From Chara braunii (lineage: Eukaryota; Streptophyta; Charophyceae; Charales; Characeae): a stretch of 43,472 bases of DNA. Shown piece by piece: positions 32,040-42,322 of this stretch (the first letter of the stretch is position 1; every line of letters begins with the position of its first letter). A model generated the notes under the pieces. The model did no database searches, was not told where the DNA came from, and was given only the letters and a program-made list of their open reading frames with translations. A program made the translations under genes and the position numbers. The stretch is taken from positions 74,982-118,453 of the forward strand of contig BFEA01001012.1 in the NCBI GenBank assembly GCA_003427395.1, read 5' to 3'.

Positions 32040-33510
32040 CTTCTTCTCCTCCTACGCCTCTTCTCGTCCTCCTCCTCCTCCTCGTCCTCTTATCCTTCTC
32101 CTCATCCTTCTCCTCGCCATCTTTCCTTCTTCTTCTCCTCCTCCTCCTCCTCCTCGCCATCTTTCCTTCTTCTTCTTCTTCTCCTCCTCCTCCTCCTCGC
32201 CATCTTTCCTTCTTCTTCTTCTTCTTCTTCTCCTCCTCCTCTTCTCCTCCTCCTCCTCCTCGCCATCTTCCCTTCTTCTTCTTCTTCTTCTCCTCCTCCT
32301 CTTCTCCTCCTCCTCCAATTCTTCTCCTCCTCTTCTTCTTCCTCTTCTTCTCCTCCTCTTCTCCTCCTCCTCCTCCTCCTCTTCTCCTCCTCCTCTTCTT
32401 CGTCCTCTTCTTCTCCTCCTCTTCTCCTCCTCCACTTCTTCTTCGTCTCCTCCTTTCCAACTCCTCCTCGTCGTGCAGTATTCCACGCGCGGCTGCCACG
32501 TCAGCACGCACTTTTTTTTTTCTTTTTTTTTTTGTCTTTTCTTCTATTCTTCTTCTTCTTCTTCTTCTTCTTGTTCTCCTACGCCTCCTCACCCTCGTCA
32601 TCTTCTCCTTCTCCTCCTCCTTCTCCTCGCCATCTTTCCTTCTCCTTCTTCTCCTCCTCCCCTTCTCCTCCTCCCCTTCTCCTCCTCCTCGCCATCTTTC
32701 CTTCTTCTTCTTCTTCTTCTCTTCCTCCTCTTCTCCTCCTCCTCCTCCTCGCCATCTTTCCTTCTTCTTCTTCTTCTCCTCCTCCTCTTCTCCTCCTCCT
32801 CCTCCTCGCCATCTTTCCTTCTTCTTCTTCTTCTCCTCCTCCTCCTCCAATTCTTCTCCTCCTCCTCTTTTTCCTCCTCTTCTTCTCCTCCTCTTCTCCT
32901 CCTCCTCCAACTCTTCTCCTCCTCCTCTTCTTCTTCCTCTTCTTCTCCTCCTCTTCTCCTCCTCCTCCTCTTCTCCTCCTCTTCTTCTTCCTCTTCTTCT
33001 CCTCCTCTTCTCCTCCTCCACTTCTTCTTCTTCTCCTCCTTTCCAACTCCTCCTCGTCGTGCAGTATTCGACGCGCGGCTGCCACGTCAGCACGCGCTTT
33101 TTTTTTTTTTTTTTTCTTCTTTTCGTCTTCTTCTTCTTCTTCTTCTTCTTCTTCTCCTACGCCTCCTCACCCTCGTCATCTTCTCCTTCTCCTCCTTCTC
33201 CTCTCCATCTTTTCCTTCTTCTTCTTCTCCTCCTCCCCTTCTCCTCCTCCTCCTCGCCATCTTTCCTTCTTCTTCTTCTTCTTCTCTTCCTCCTCTTCTC
33301 CTCCTCCTCCTCCTCGCCATCTTTCCTTCTTCTTCTTCCTCTCCTCCTCCTCTCCTCCTTCTCCTCCTCCTCGCCGTCTTTCCTTCTTCTTCTTCTTCTC
33401 CTCCTCTTCTTCTCCTCCTCCTCTTCTCCTCCTCCTCTTCTTCTTCCTCTTCTTCTCCTCTTCTCCTCCTCCACTTCTTCTTCTTCTCCTCCTTTCCAAC
33501 TCCTCGTATA
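31931..33510. repeat. macrosatellite: three ~550-bp units of head + T run + TTC/CTC tract
   Basis: A conserved head (TATTCGACGCGCGGCTGCC then ACGTCAGCACGC) starts at 31934, 32479 and 33065, spaced 545 and 586 bp. Each head is followed by a T run (69 nt in unit 1) and about 350-450 bp of pyrimidines built from GCCATCTTTCCTTCTTC and CTCCTCCTCTTCTCC. A fourth unit is at 36890-37450. Long translated Ser/Leu/Pro- or Arg/Glu/Gly-rich frames on both strands are artefacts. Confidence 0.9.
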
Positions 33511-34080
33511 ATTAAAAAAAAAAAAAAAAAAAATAATAATAATAATAATAATAATACTCCTTTGACCAGGTAAGTTAGGACAAAGGTGAAGCGATTTGGA
33601 CAAATGAAAAATCAATTGGACAATCATCAAACCGAATTGGTCAGTTCGATTTTCCTATTTAGTTCATGATCGGAACCGATTTGGGTAGTCGATACAGGTT
33701 GGGATAAGTGATGAGCATTTTGGACACATCAGATTTAGGTTGGGATAAACGATGAGCATTTTGGACATACTGGATATAGGTTGGGATAAATGATGACCAT
33801 TTTGGACAGAATGATTTAACAGTTTGGACGCATGACAGAGTTAGGCAGATTGATTTAACAAATTAGTATTACCGAAACCCCATTTCGTACAGCAGTCAAC
33901 CGATTTGAGATTCTGTGGACACCATCGGGACGAACAAAGATATCAATTTAGTGAAGCGATTTTGCATGTTAGTCACATGCGTCTGAATCACGGGCCTGCT
34001 GCTCCCGAATCACGGCCTGCTGCACCCGTAAACTGTAGACCTAAAACTTCGCCCCGATTAGCTTTGCCGAAGTTTCGTGT

Positions 34081-34440
34081 CACCTCTCTAATCCATCCTT
34101 GGCACATTCGGCAGTGATCCGCAAAAGACCCCGGTTGATTGCATCAATCAGATTCCCCTGCCCCCCAAGTTCCTCACGACAAACGCGTCTCTTGACATTG
34201 CCGAAGACCCATTCTGCTGCATTCAAGAAAGGGGAGTACGGAGGAAGGTAAAGACAAGTGTGCCCAACTTCCTCTATCGCCCTCTACACATCCCCACTAC
34301 GATGAAATGGAACATTGTCAGTGATGATCGCCTTGGATTGGTCCAAGGCAGGTAGGAGTTTCTTCTCTATGAAATCTAGGTACGTGTCAGCATTGAACGC
34401 GCCTACCCTCTAGCGGGCATACTGTATTGGGCACGTGAAC
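34081..34440 (-). pseudogene. Tc1/IS630 transposase fragment with DD34E spacing
   Basis: The minus strand from 34403 reads GAFNADTYLDFIEKKLLPAL, then IITDNVPFH with the second catalytic Asp, then YLPPYSPFLNAAEWVFGNV with the catalytic Glu. This is the DDE_3 core of the Tc1/IS630 superfamily. Exactly 34 positions separate the Asp and Glu, counting one in-frame TAG. The frame continues to about 34081. The first Asp and the N-terminal HTH domains, expected further right, were not recognised. Not functional. Confidence 0.85.
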
Positions 34441-34512
34441 GCACAAGGCACGCGAACGCACAATCGTGACCGCACAAGGCCAGTGGTTCGATGCTCGACG
34501 GAAGTGGATGCA

Positions 34513-34513
34513 N
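34513..34513. other. ambiguous base (N)
   Basis: Single N in the Tc1-like element; others are at 9202, 14333 and 18034. Confidence 0.95.
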
Positions 34514-35045
34514 GGTGATGGATGCAGGTAGCACACGTGAGCGATACACGAGTTTCTGTGGGGCCCACCAATTTATGCGCTCGTCAGTCTAAATCGTTCA
34601 GTCCTTTGACGAAGGGCACAGTGGGTCTGTCCAAGTTTCTAGAATACCTGTCCATATCGGTTTACACGATGTCCAATTTAGAACTACCGGTCCAAGAAGC
34701 TTCTACAAGAATCTAAAACGCTTCGACTACATGGCAGATTCCAATTCTACTGGTTCAAGAAGCTTCCACAAAATTCCAAATCGGTTCGCCGTTTCTCCAA
34801 CTTCGACGGGTTCACCTAATTTGATAAAAAAAAATATCCAATTTCAATCTGCCGGTCCAAGAAGCTTCTTGAAATTCCAAATCGGTTCGTCGTTGCTCTA
34901 ACTTCTACGCGTTCACCTAATTCGATAAAAAAAAACTCCAATACGGTATTGTTTTGGGCGGGGACCTGGTAGGGCCTGCCCATTTCGGTTCACGATATGT
35001 CCAAATAGCGGCAGTATGTATCTAACTTACCTGGTCAAAGGAGTA

Positions 35046-36880
35046 TTATTATTATTATTTTTACAAGGCGTGTCCTGAGGGACGTCGATGTGTTTTTTTG
35101 AAGAACGTGGTAAGGTCGAAAGAACCGTCGTCGAAAAAATTAATTCGAATGAATTTTGCTTCTTTTTTTTCGTTTTTTGATGGATTAGGAGCAGTTGAAC
35201 CCTCGCAACCCTTTCTTTTATCCCCCCCTTGAGTCATACAATTGAATGAAAATGAGTTTTGGGGGAAAAAAAAATTAAAAAAAATAGACCCTACGTGGTG
35301 CCAGGCTTTCGAAATTTTCTTTTTTCGTGAATATAGTTGAACGAGTCTGTTTTCTTTTTTATATACTTTTTGGTAATACGAAGAAGCTCCCGCCTATTCT
35401 TGGGGACACTCACGAGTCGTTGACGTGAGGGCAGTTGAATTTAGGGCGTATGCACAGCTGCCCTCACGTCCACGACTCGTGGATTCTGTTGGATGTATCG
35501 AAGACATAGCAGCGTCCAGATTCAGTTGTAGTGTGGGTATGAGGTTAGGTTGCTCATCAGGAGCAGCATGAAATAGCTGCAGATCGGATGGGCGAGGCTG
35601 AAATAATCTGAGAGTTGTATATATTTTTGTTTGAATAAGAATATATTTGAAATATCCAGAGAAATTGGAGGTATATCTTTAGGAGAGACGATGACGGGAT
35701 ATGAAGGTGGGAGACGACGGCTGGAGATGATGGCGGGAGATGGTGGCGGGAGATGATGACTGAGACGTGATGGCGGGGAATGATTGCGGGAGATATGGGG
35801 TGGCGGAAGATGATTGTTCAGAGGTGGGCTGGGGGTGATGAGGGGAGATGACAGCCGTGGATGGTGGCGGGAGATGACGGTTGGATATGATGGCGGGAGA
35901 TGATTGTGGGAGACGATGGGGAGCAGATGGTGGCGGGAAATGATGGGGGGGAGATGACGGCGGGATATGGTGGCTTCTTCATCCCTTTGCCTTCTCGTCT
36001 CCTCTTTCGCCTCCTTCCACACTCTTTTCTATGGGTGCCACTATAGGTTTGGTTCTCGCCGACTGCGTCTTCATCCTCTTTTCTGCTGGTGGTCATCCTA
36101 GTGGAGCTCCTCCTCTCCTCTTTCTCCTCTTTTCACACACTTTTCTCTGCCCTGTGGCTCTTTCTCTCCTCTTCCCTCCTCCTGCTCCTACAACCCAGGG
36201 AGTCAGATCTTGGTAGCTACACCCACATGAAGCAAGAGGGGCGGTGAGAGGCAACTTAAGAAAAAGGAAATTGTGGTTGGTTAAGAGGGGGGAGTATGAA
36301 ACACAGGGATGGTCTATAACCATGAGCAGGTTGCAGAGAATTCTATCGATCCTTGGACGCCCGAATGCACATATTTGGCAAACCCAAAAAAAACAAAAAA
36401 AAATTGTGGCGACAACTTGTCTACATCTTCCCCTGAACACAGTGCACCCTGATTTTGAGTGCATACAAGATAGCTTTTCCGGTCCAAAATGGTGGTGCTG
36501 AGGGTGCGTTATGTTCACGGAAAGACTGTAAATAAAGAGTAACGAAAAATGAAATCATCATATTGCTTCTTCACAAAATCTTCGGTCTATTTAATGCTTC
36601 ACATGGTAGCGTGAATGAACAAACAGCATGAAGGCCTCATTTGAATCATCATTGACTCTTCAGACCTCATTTGCATCTCTCTTTTTTCTTTTTTTTCCGA
36701 TCACGTACCAGTGTCGGCGAAGATTGTTGGCAGAGCAAGAACGACTCTGTGCTGTGAGACACAGTAGGAGAAAACTCTTTGATTCTCACACATTGTCACG
36801 CACATGAACTAATGGCGAAATTGTCACGCATGGTAAGTAATGGCGCATTAGCACACACAAACTTGGGCCTCCTCACCATC
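35046..36880. other. hAT interior with ~15-bp GGAGATGATGGCGG minisatellite
   Basis: Diverged GGGAGATGATGGCG repeats run from about 35690 to 35970. The minus-strand His/Pro/Ser-rich frame across them is repeat translation. The rest shows no gene. Confidence 0.5.
35411..35481. repeat. 24-bp-stem hairpin
   Basis: Arms 35411-35434 and 35458-35481 match at 23 of 24 positions (CACGAGTCGT.GACGTGAGGG type) around a 23-nt loop. Located in non-coding hAT interior. Confidence 0.85.
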
Positions 36881-36889
36881 TCTCCTTCT

Positions 36890-37450
36890 CAACCTCGTCA
36901 TCTTCTCCTTCTCCTCCTCCTTCTCCTCGCCATCTTTCCTTCTTCTTCTTCTCCTCCTCCTCCTCGCCATCTTTCCTTCTTCTTCTTCTTCTCCTCCTCT
37001 TCTCCTCCTCCTCGCCATTTCTTCTTCTTCTTCTTCTCCTTCTCCTCTTCTCCTCTTCCTCCTCCTCGCCATCTTTCCTTCTTCTTCTTCTTCTTCTCCT
37101 CCTCCTCTTCTCCTCCTCCTCCTCCTCCTCTTCTCCTCCTCCTCTTCTTCTTCCTCTTCTTCTCCTCTTCTCCTCCTCCTCCTCCTCCTCCTCTTCTCCT
37201 CCTCCTCCTCCTCCTCTTCTCCTCCACTTCTTCTTCTTCTCCTCCCCCCCCTCTTCTTCTCCTCCTCCTCTTCTCCTCCTCCTCTTCTTCTTCCTCTTCT
37301 TCTCCTCTTCTCCTCCTCCACTTCTTCTTCTTCTCCTCCTTTCCAACTCCTCGTCGTGCAGTATTCGACGCGCGGCTGCCACGTCAGCACGCACTTTGTT
37401 TTTTTTTTTTCCTTCTTTTGTTCTTTTCGTCTTCTTCTTCTTCTGGTGGA
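36890..37450. repeat. fourth pyrimidine macrosatellite unit
   Basis: The same CTC/TTC tract with GCCATCTTTCC blocks, ending in the head at 37362 (TATTCGACGCGCGGCTGCC) followed by a short T run. It lies 3.8 kb from the other three units; the Tc1-like element and other sequence lie between. Confidence 0.85.
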
Positions 37451-37995
37451 TCGCCCACCATCCTTCTCTCGTCAGCACACTTCCTCTGTATAAAGATGAT
37501 ATAGTGCAAGCCCCCCGGGGTGGATCTCGCTGTGCCTCACCCATATAGCCAAGCTATTCTCTTTGTTTTTCACTTAGCCGAAGCCTCGGTATTCTGTCAC
37601 AGCAATGATGTACTTGGGATGCTGAACCTGGTTTCCAGAAGGTGAGGCTCCCCCCACCAACAGATTGGCGCAACCCTTGCTTGGTCTGCTAGAGGGGGGT
37701 GCTCTTACCACCCCCCCTTAGCAGCCTGCAGTTTCCCCCCCCCCCCAATAAGATACAGTCCAACTGTGTACTTTGCTATTTAAAAACAGAGGAGGACTTT
37801 GGACCTCTAAAGGGCTATATTCAATATTATTGTTAACACCTCCTGCTCGGGTTGATCTTCTGAAGGAGTTCACATGGGATAACAATGGATTGGTGGCTGA
37901 TGAGTACAGAGCTGTGTCTGAGTAAGGCTTTCGCAAATTGAGAGAAAACGCAGCCTGGACTCCTTAGACCACCAGTGCATGGGGGCCTGACCCTT

Positions 37996-38031
<36 letters not shown>

Positions 38032-38039
38032 ATCGACGC

Positions 38040-38095
<56 letters not shown>

Positions 38096-38482
38096 CGGGA
38101 GGAGGGGGTTCGCATGGCAGGGACTGACACCAGTTGTGTGTTTTGCAATGTGTGCATGGCGTTTGGCAGTGTGCAGTCGTGCTCCTGAAGTTTTCAACGG
38201 TGATGGTAAAAAACTTCATGAAGTTGTCAGCTTAGTGGGAACTATTGGGCCTGCTGATTCTTCGGATGTTCCGAGCCGTGTCCACGGAGTCATGGACTCA
38301 CCATCTGCAGGTAATTCCGTTCCTGTGCAAGTTTTCGCAGGTGAGTGGTGTGGGAACTGACTACGGCCTGTTGTTGGCCTGCTTGGTTGCTGCTGCAGTG
38401 GGCGTTGTGACTCGCAACAAAGAGCCCGCACTCGCAAAGTCAGTTCCCAACTTCCCATCCACTGCGAATCCGACGCACCGCG
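37451..38482. other. region upstream of hAT transposase; AATC palindrome inside
   Basis: (TCAA)n at 37997-38030, a short CGATCGACGCCG centre, then (TTGA)n to 38092 form a palindrome. No promoter motif is clear. Confidence 0.5.
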
Positions 38483-40573
38483 ATGGAGCCGTCCTCGCAT
38501 GAGGGGTTCAGCTCATCTGACAATTCCGACATGTGTAACCCCAAACGCAAAGCTGCGTTAAAATCGCAGGACAAAAGCACCGGGACAGCAGGCTCATCTG
38601 CCAATACCAGTGATATGAAAAATTTGAAACTGGCAATTCACACAACACCCAAAAAAGGAGGACTCAACCCTCCATATATTATGAAAGACGAGCTTGGAGA
38701 ACATTTCCGACGTTTGGAAATCGTTCGCCCATGTTTGTTTTCCTAATGGTGCCCCTGTGCGGGAACACTGCAGCGGATATGTAGCTTGTAGACAATGTCT
38801 CAGAGTGTATGCGTTCACTCCCTCGCACGGGACAAGCACCCTGCGACAGCATACGTGTCGCAAGGAACCGAAGGGGGCAGGCCTCATGCGCCTGTTTGCT
38901 ACCTCTACCGAGCCCACAACAACTCAAAAGAAGAGGATGGCCAAAAAGGTTGCCATGTGGTGCTGCAAAGATTTGCGGCCGTTTACCGCGGCAGAGGACC
39001 AGGGTTTATTAGAGGTTGTGCAGGAGGCGTACGATATGGGCGTAGCAGTGGGTAAGTCCATGCACATGGGGAAGGTGATGCCTGTCCGCAACACGGTGAA
39101 ACGTCATGTTGTTGAGACAGCATCCACTGTCCGTGAGAAGGTGAGAGAACTGGTGCAGGACCATTTCAATGACGGTGCGCACGCAGGCTTCACAGCGGAC
39201 ATGTGGACAGACGGCGTGAAAAAAAATTCGTTCATGTCTGTTACGATGCCCTTCATGAGTTTGGATGCAAAGAATCTGACAGGTGTGTTGTGTGTACAGA
39301 CAGCAGCTCAAACATGCCCGCAACAGAAGGGATCCGAAAAATTTACAAGTGGATTGCCTGCGCAGACCATAAAATTGCGACGGTACTGACAACCGTCTTC
39401 AACAAAACTTCAACCACAACAGACGGAGTTCGCTCGTCGCCGTTCTACAAATATCACGAGTTTGCACCGCACTTGTTTGAAATGATCGACAACTCGAAAG
39501 ACTTGGTTCGATATTTCAAACAAGCAAACTTGCAGAACAGTCTGAGCAAGACGTTGAAGCAAGAAAACGTGACGCAGTGGAACTCTTTACTGATTTCACT
39601 GAACAGTATTTTGGACAGTTATGATGAGGTTACAACTGTGCTCTCCAGGCTTGCCAACACTAATCGGCAAGCCAACAAACAGTTCCTCGTCACAAGGATC
39701 GACAAGACCTCGCTCGCAAATCTGGTGCGTTTCTTGAGACGATTCTAGACTGCCACACTGAAGTTGGAGCAGTACTTGGAGCCGACAATACACCTTGTGG
39801 CATTTGAGCGGAGTGCCCTTTTGGAGTATTGCAAACCTCGTAACGAGCCATACAACGGCGAGGATGCCGAGGGCAACAAGTTCACCATTCCATCCGACTC
39901 CGATGACATTGCAGCCACCAAGATGTTGATTAAGGATGTGCTGCGGGAGAAGTGGATATTGGAGGATCCTCACATTGCCGCAACTTTGCTTGATCTGCGG
40001 CAGAAGGAGAGGTTGGAATGTTTTGGTTTGTCGGAAGCCGAGGTTGAGTGAGGGAAGAGCTGTTTGCAAGAGTTCATGTACAATGTCAAGGACTCGAGCG
40101 TTGAGCCAAGCGAAGAACATGTTGCAGCGGAGGGAAAGCGGCCAACAAAGAGGAGGAAGAAAGCACCCTAGAAAGAGATCCCTGACGAGTTCACATTGTG
40201 CAGTACGGACGAAGACGAGGAGGAGGACCTGCCCATTGCTCGAACCAGGTCGTTGACGTTGCCGCAACGTATATAAAAGGAGCTGGCATTCTACTTCAGC
40301 TTGAAGTTGACAAAAGAAGAGAAACAAAAGTTCGACATACTTGTGTGGTGGAAGGCGAAGGGGACTGTCGTAAAAAATGAAGAGAACCAGTTGTTGATCC
40401 CGCCTTTACCGATCATGGCGCGTGCTGCTTGTGCGATTCTCGCATCGAGATCGAAGAGCGAATGCAATTTCTTCGATGCAGGGAACACCGTCACGAAGAA
40501 AAGAAATCAACTTAATCCGTACACTGTCGATGATGTCCTTTGTGTTCGCTCGAACTACGACGTGCTGTCGTGA
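38483..40573 (+). pseudogene. hAT transposase (BED zinc finger + hATC), broken
   Basis: Starts at ATG 38483 with a Ser/Lys-rich leader. A one-base shift near 38700 moves into the frame with the BED finger (about 38709-38865: VWKSFAHVC, CRQCLRVY, STLRQHTC). Then comes the catalytic-core entry FTADMWTDG (about 39189-39215). A deletion or frameshift near 39250-39300 leads to VVCTDSSSNM, the second core segment, and the frame then continues to 40573 apart from stops at 39746, 40049, 40169 and 40274. The C-terminal dimerisation domain hATC is clear (FDILVWWKAKG, LPIMARAACAILASRSKSE, FDAGNTVTKKRNQL, about 40320-40570). It would cut and paste its own element; this copy is dead. Confidence 0.9.
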
Positions 40574-40842
40574 TGTGTGTTGTAGCTTTGCATTGTTTGC
40601 AGGCTTCCGTTCGCCTAACATAACTGGAATAGCTTTTGCAGGTGGCTATCTTCCGGACACTTGATGTGGGAGTTGTAGTTCTGCAGATTTACAAATTCGG
40701 TAAAAAATGACATTTTTTTTTAATTTTATTTTCTCGATTTTGTAAAAGACAAATTTTATTTCTTGCTTTCGATTGTTCCTCTAGTGCAATGGTGGATTTC
40801 ATATTTTTTCTGTTAATCTTTTTTCTATTTTTCATATTTGTC
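40574..40842. other. hAT 3' untranslated-like region
   Basis: AT-rich; nothing specific seen. Confidence 0.4.
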
Positions 40843-41115
40843 TGAGTGTTGGTCGGAGTGTTCGTCTGAGTGCTGGTTTGAGTGCTGGTTTGTGTGCTGG
40901 TTTGAGTGTTGGTAGTGTTGGTCTGAGTGTCGGTCCGAATGCTGGTCTAAGTGCTGGTCTGAGTGCTGTTCCAAGTGCTGGTCGGGATGCTGGTCGGAGT
41001 GCGGGTCTGAGTGTTGGTAGTGTTGGTCTGAGTGCTGGTCTGAGTGTTGGCCTGAGTGCTGGTCTGAGTGCTTGTCGACGTGCAAGTGTGAGTGATGATC
41101 TGAGTGCTGGTCTGG
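40843..41115. repeat. 12-bp minisatellite GAGTGCTGGTCT
   Basis: About 20 variants of TGAGTGCTGGTC in tandem, with GTTGGTAGTGTTGGTC interruptions. Confidence 0.9.
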
Positions 41116-41370
41116 ATGGTGGGAAAAACCATCGGGCGAAACAAAAATTCGTTGAGCCTGGGCCCGGTAGACCAACAAAAATGGGGGTGTACCGCGTTAT
41201 GTGCAAGGATCCCATAAAAAATATATATATCATTTGGACAAAAAATAAATAAATTGCAAATGTAAGGACCTGCCCAAACACGGACAAGAACATGTAGCTG
41301 ATCTGTGAACTTTGCTGATGGAATGGATGCTTTGCTGAGAATCCCGCATGTTTGCTGAGTTTTCAGAGGT
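41116..41370. other. hAT interior spacer
   Basis: No gene. It lies between the two minisatellites. Confidence 0.4.
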
Positions 41371-41399
41371 GATTGGGGACAGTTGGGGATAGTTACGAG

Positions 41400-41890
41400 A
41401 AGTGAGAGGTGATTGGGGACAATTACGGGCGGTTGGGGACAGTTAGGGGCGGTTAGGGATGGTTGGGGACAGTTAGGGGCGGTTAGGGATGGTTGGGGAC
41501 AGTTAGGGGTGGGTACGGATGGTTGGGGACAGTTAGGGCTGGGTAGGGGTGGTTGGAGACAGTTAGGGGCAGTTAGGAGAGGGCGGGTCACAAGTGCAGA
41601 TGGTTACAGGTGGGTGCATACAATTGTGGGTGGGTACAGGTGGGTAGGGTTGAAAAACAAATTGGTTGGGTAGGGTACAGGTGGTTAACACAAGGTTTGG
41701 GTACGGGTGGTTATGGGTACTTTTCAAAAAGAAAGTCCATGGACAGTTATGGGCAGTTACAGCGTGAAGGGGATCAAGTAGGGCAGGTATGGGCACACTT
41801 TTTTTTTTTTTGGGTGGGTATGCCATGTATACAGTGGGTATGGGTGGTTAGTTTTCTAAAAGGGTGTGGGTAGGTAAGGTAAAGGTATTC
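41400..41890. repeat. right subterminal G-rich array with ~30-bp units
   Basis: At 41405-41580 about 5-6 units of GATGGTTGGGGACAGTTAGG plus a GGCGGTTAG-type remainder, followed to 41890 by GGGTGGGTACAGG, GGGTAGGG and GGGTACGGG motifs like those at the left end. Confidence 0.8.
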
Positions 41891-41915
41891 CAAAAAAGAC
41901 CAGTTGCCACCTTTG

Positions 41916-42322
41916 CTGGGCCCCATCCCAGCAAGCCCTGCGGATGCGGAAGCAGGGTACATTTTCCATAAAGGAAAATGCGCCGCCCCTCCTCAGGGAT
42001 ATTCTGGCCTGGTTGGGTATTGCAGCCACTCTGCTGCATCATTGCGCGAGCGATTGCTTGGCGCTGGCTGGCCAGGGTGCACTCGGGCGCTGAGAGGTGA
42101 GAGGGGCGCTGGAGTGGCAGTGGGCGCACAACGACCATAGCCGGGCGTACGGGCGCATGCAGGTGATGGCGATGGTGGTCGTCAAGTAGGAGGCGAATGC
42201 TGTGGGAGGACAGGGGGTGATGAGGGGAGTAGAGAGACACGTACCTGGTGTATGCCAACTGTCTACATTAGCGACGTCGTCACGTACACTGGTTTTCAGC
42301 TTCGAAGCGAGAGAGAGTCGAT
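41916..42322 (+). repeat. 3' LTR, right part, truncated
   Basis: Begins with the duplicated CTGGGCCC and aligns with 18728-19250 of the 5' LTR (shared: GATATTCTGGCCT, TGCTGCATCATTGCG, GCTGAGAGGTGAGAGGGGCG, TCAGCTTCGAAG). About 105 bp (5' LTR 19129-19233) is missing, and the last 138 bp of the LTR (19251-19388) is absent. Confidence 0.9.

Larger units (their letters stand above)
33557..35043 (-). mobile_element. Tc1-like element (DD34E), 1487 bp, inside the hAT
   Basis: Perfect 22-bp terminal inverted repeats start CTCCTTTGACCAGGTAAG, flanked by TA (33555-33556, 35044-35045) in an (AAT)n run. Left subterminal repeats of about 45-49 bp (33687-33830, GGTTGGGATAAATGATGAGC type) and a 109-bp tandem pair at about 34744-34930 lie inside. 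A decayed transposase is on the minus strand. Confidence 0.9.
31021..41915 (+). mobile_element. hAT DNA transposon, 10,895 bp, degenerate
   Basis: Ends are CAGAGGTGGCAA on the left and, inverted, CAAAGGTGGCAA on the right, a typical hAT terminal motif. An 8-bp CTGGGCCC duplication flanks it (31013-31020, 41916-41923). The 5' LTR has the same site once (18728-18735). It encodes a broken BED/hATC transposase (38483-40573) and holds G-rich subterminal arrays, a pyrimidine macrosatellite, several minisatellites and a Tc1-like element. It is unusually long for hAT because of these fillers. Confidence 0.93.
18337..42322 (+). mobile_element. Ty3/gypsy chromovirus-type LTR retrotransposon, nested and decayed
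   Basis: Order: 5' LTR, Met-type primer site, gag, protease, RT, RNase H, integrase, chromodomain-like tail, polypurine tract, 3' LTR. The full span is 24.0 kb, of which about 15.5 kb is four later insertions; a fifth element is nested in one of these. All genes carry stops and frameshifts, and the RT active site is mutated, so it is dead. The two LTRs have diverged and each has private rearrangements. The 3' LTR lacks its last ~138 bp, so no element-level target duplication can be read. Confidence 0.9.

Noticed and set aside
31428-33573. Very long open frames on both strands (up to 695 codons), Ser/Leu/Phe/Pro-rich or Arg/Glu/Gly-rich
   Set aside because: They translate pyrimidine-only repeats in several overlapping frames; no real domain is present.
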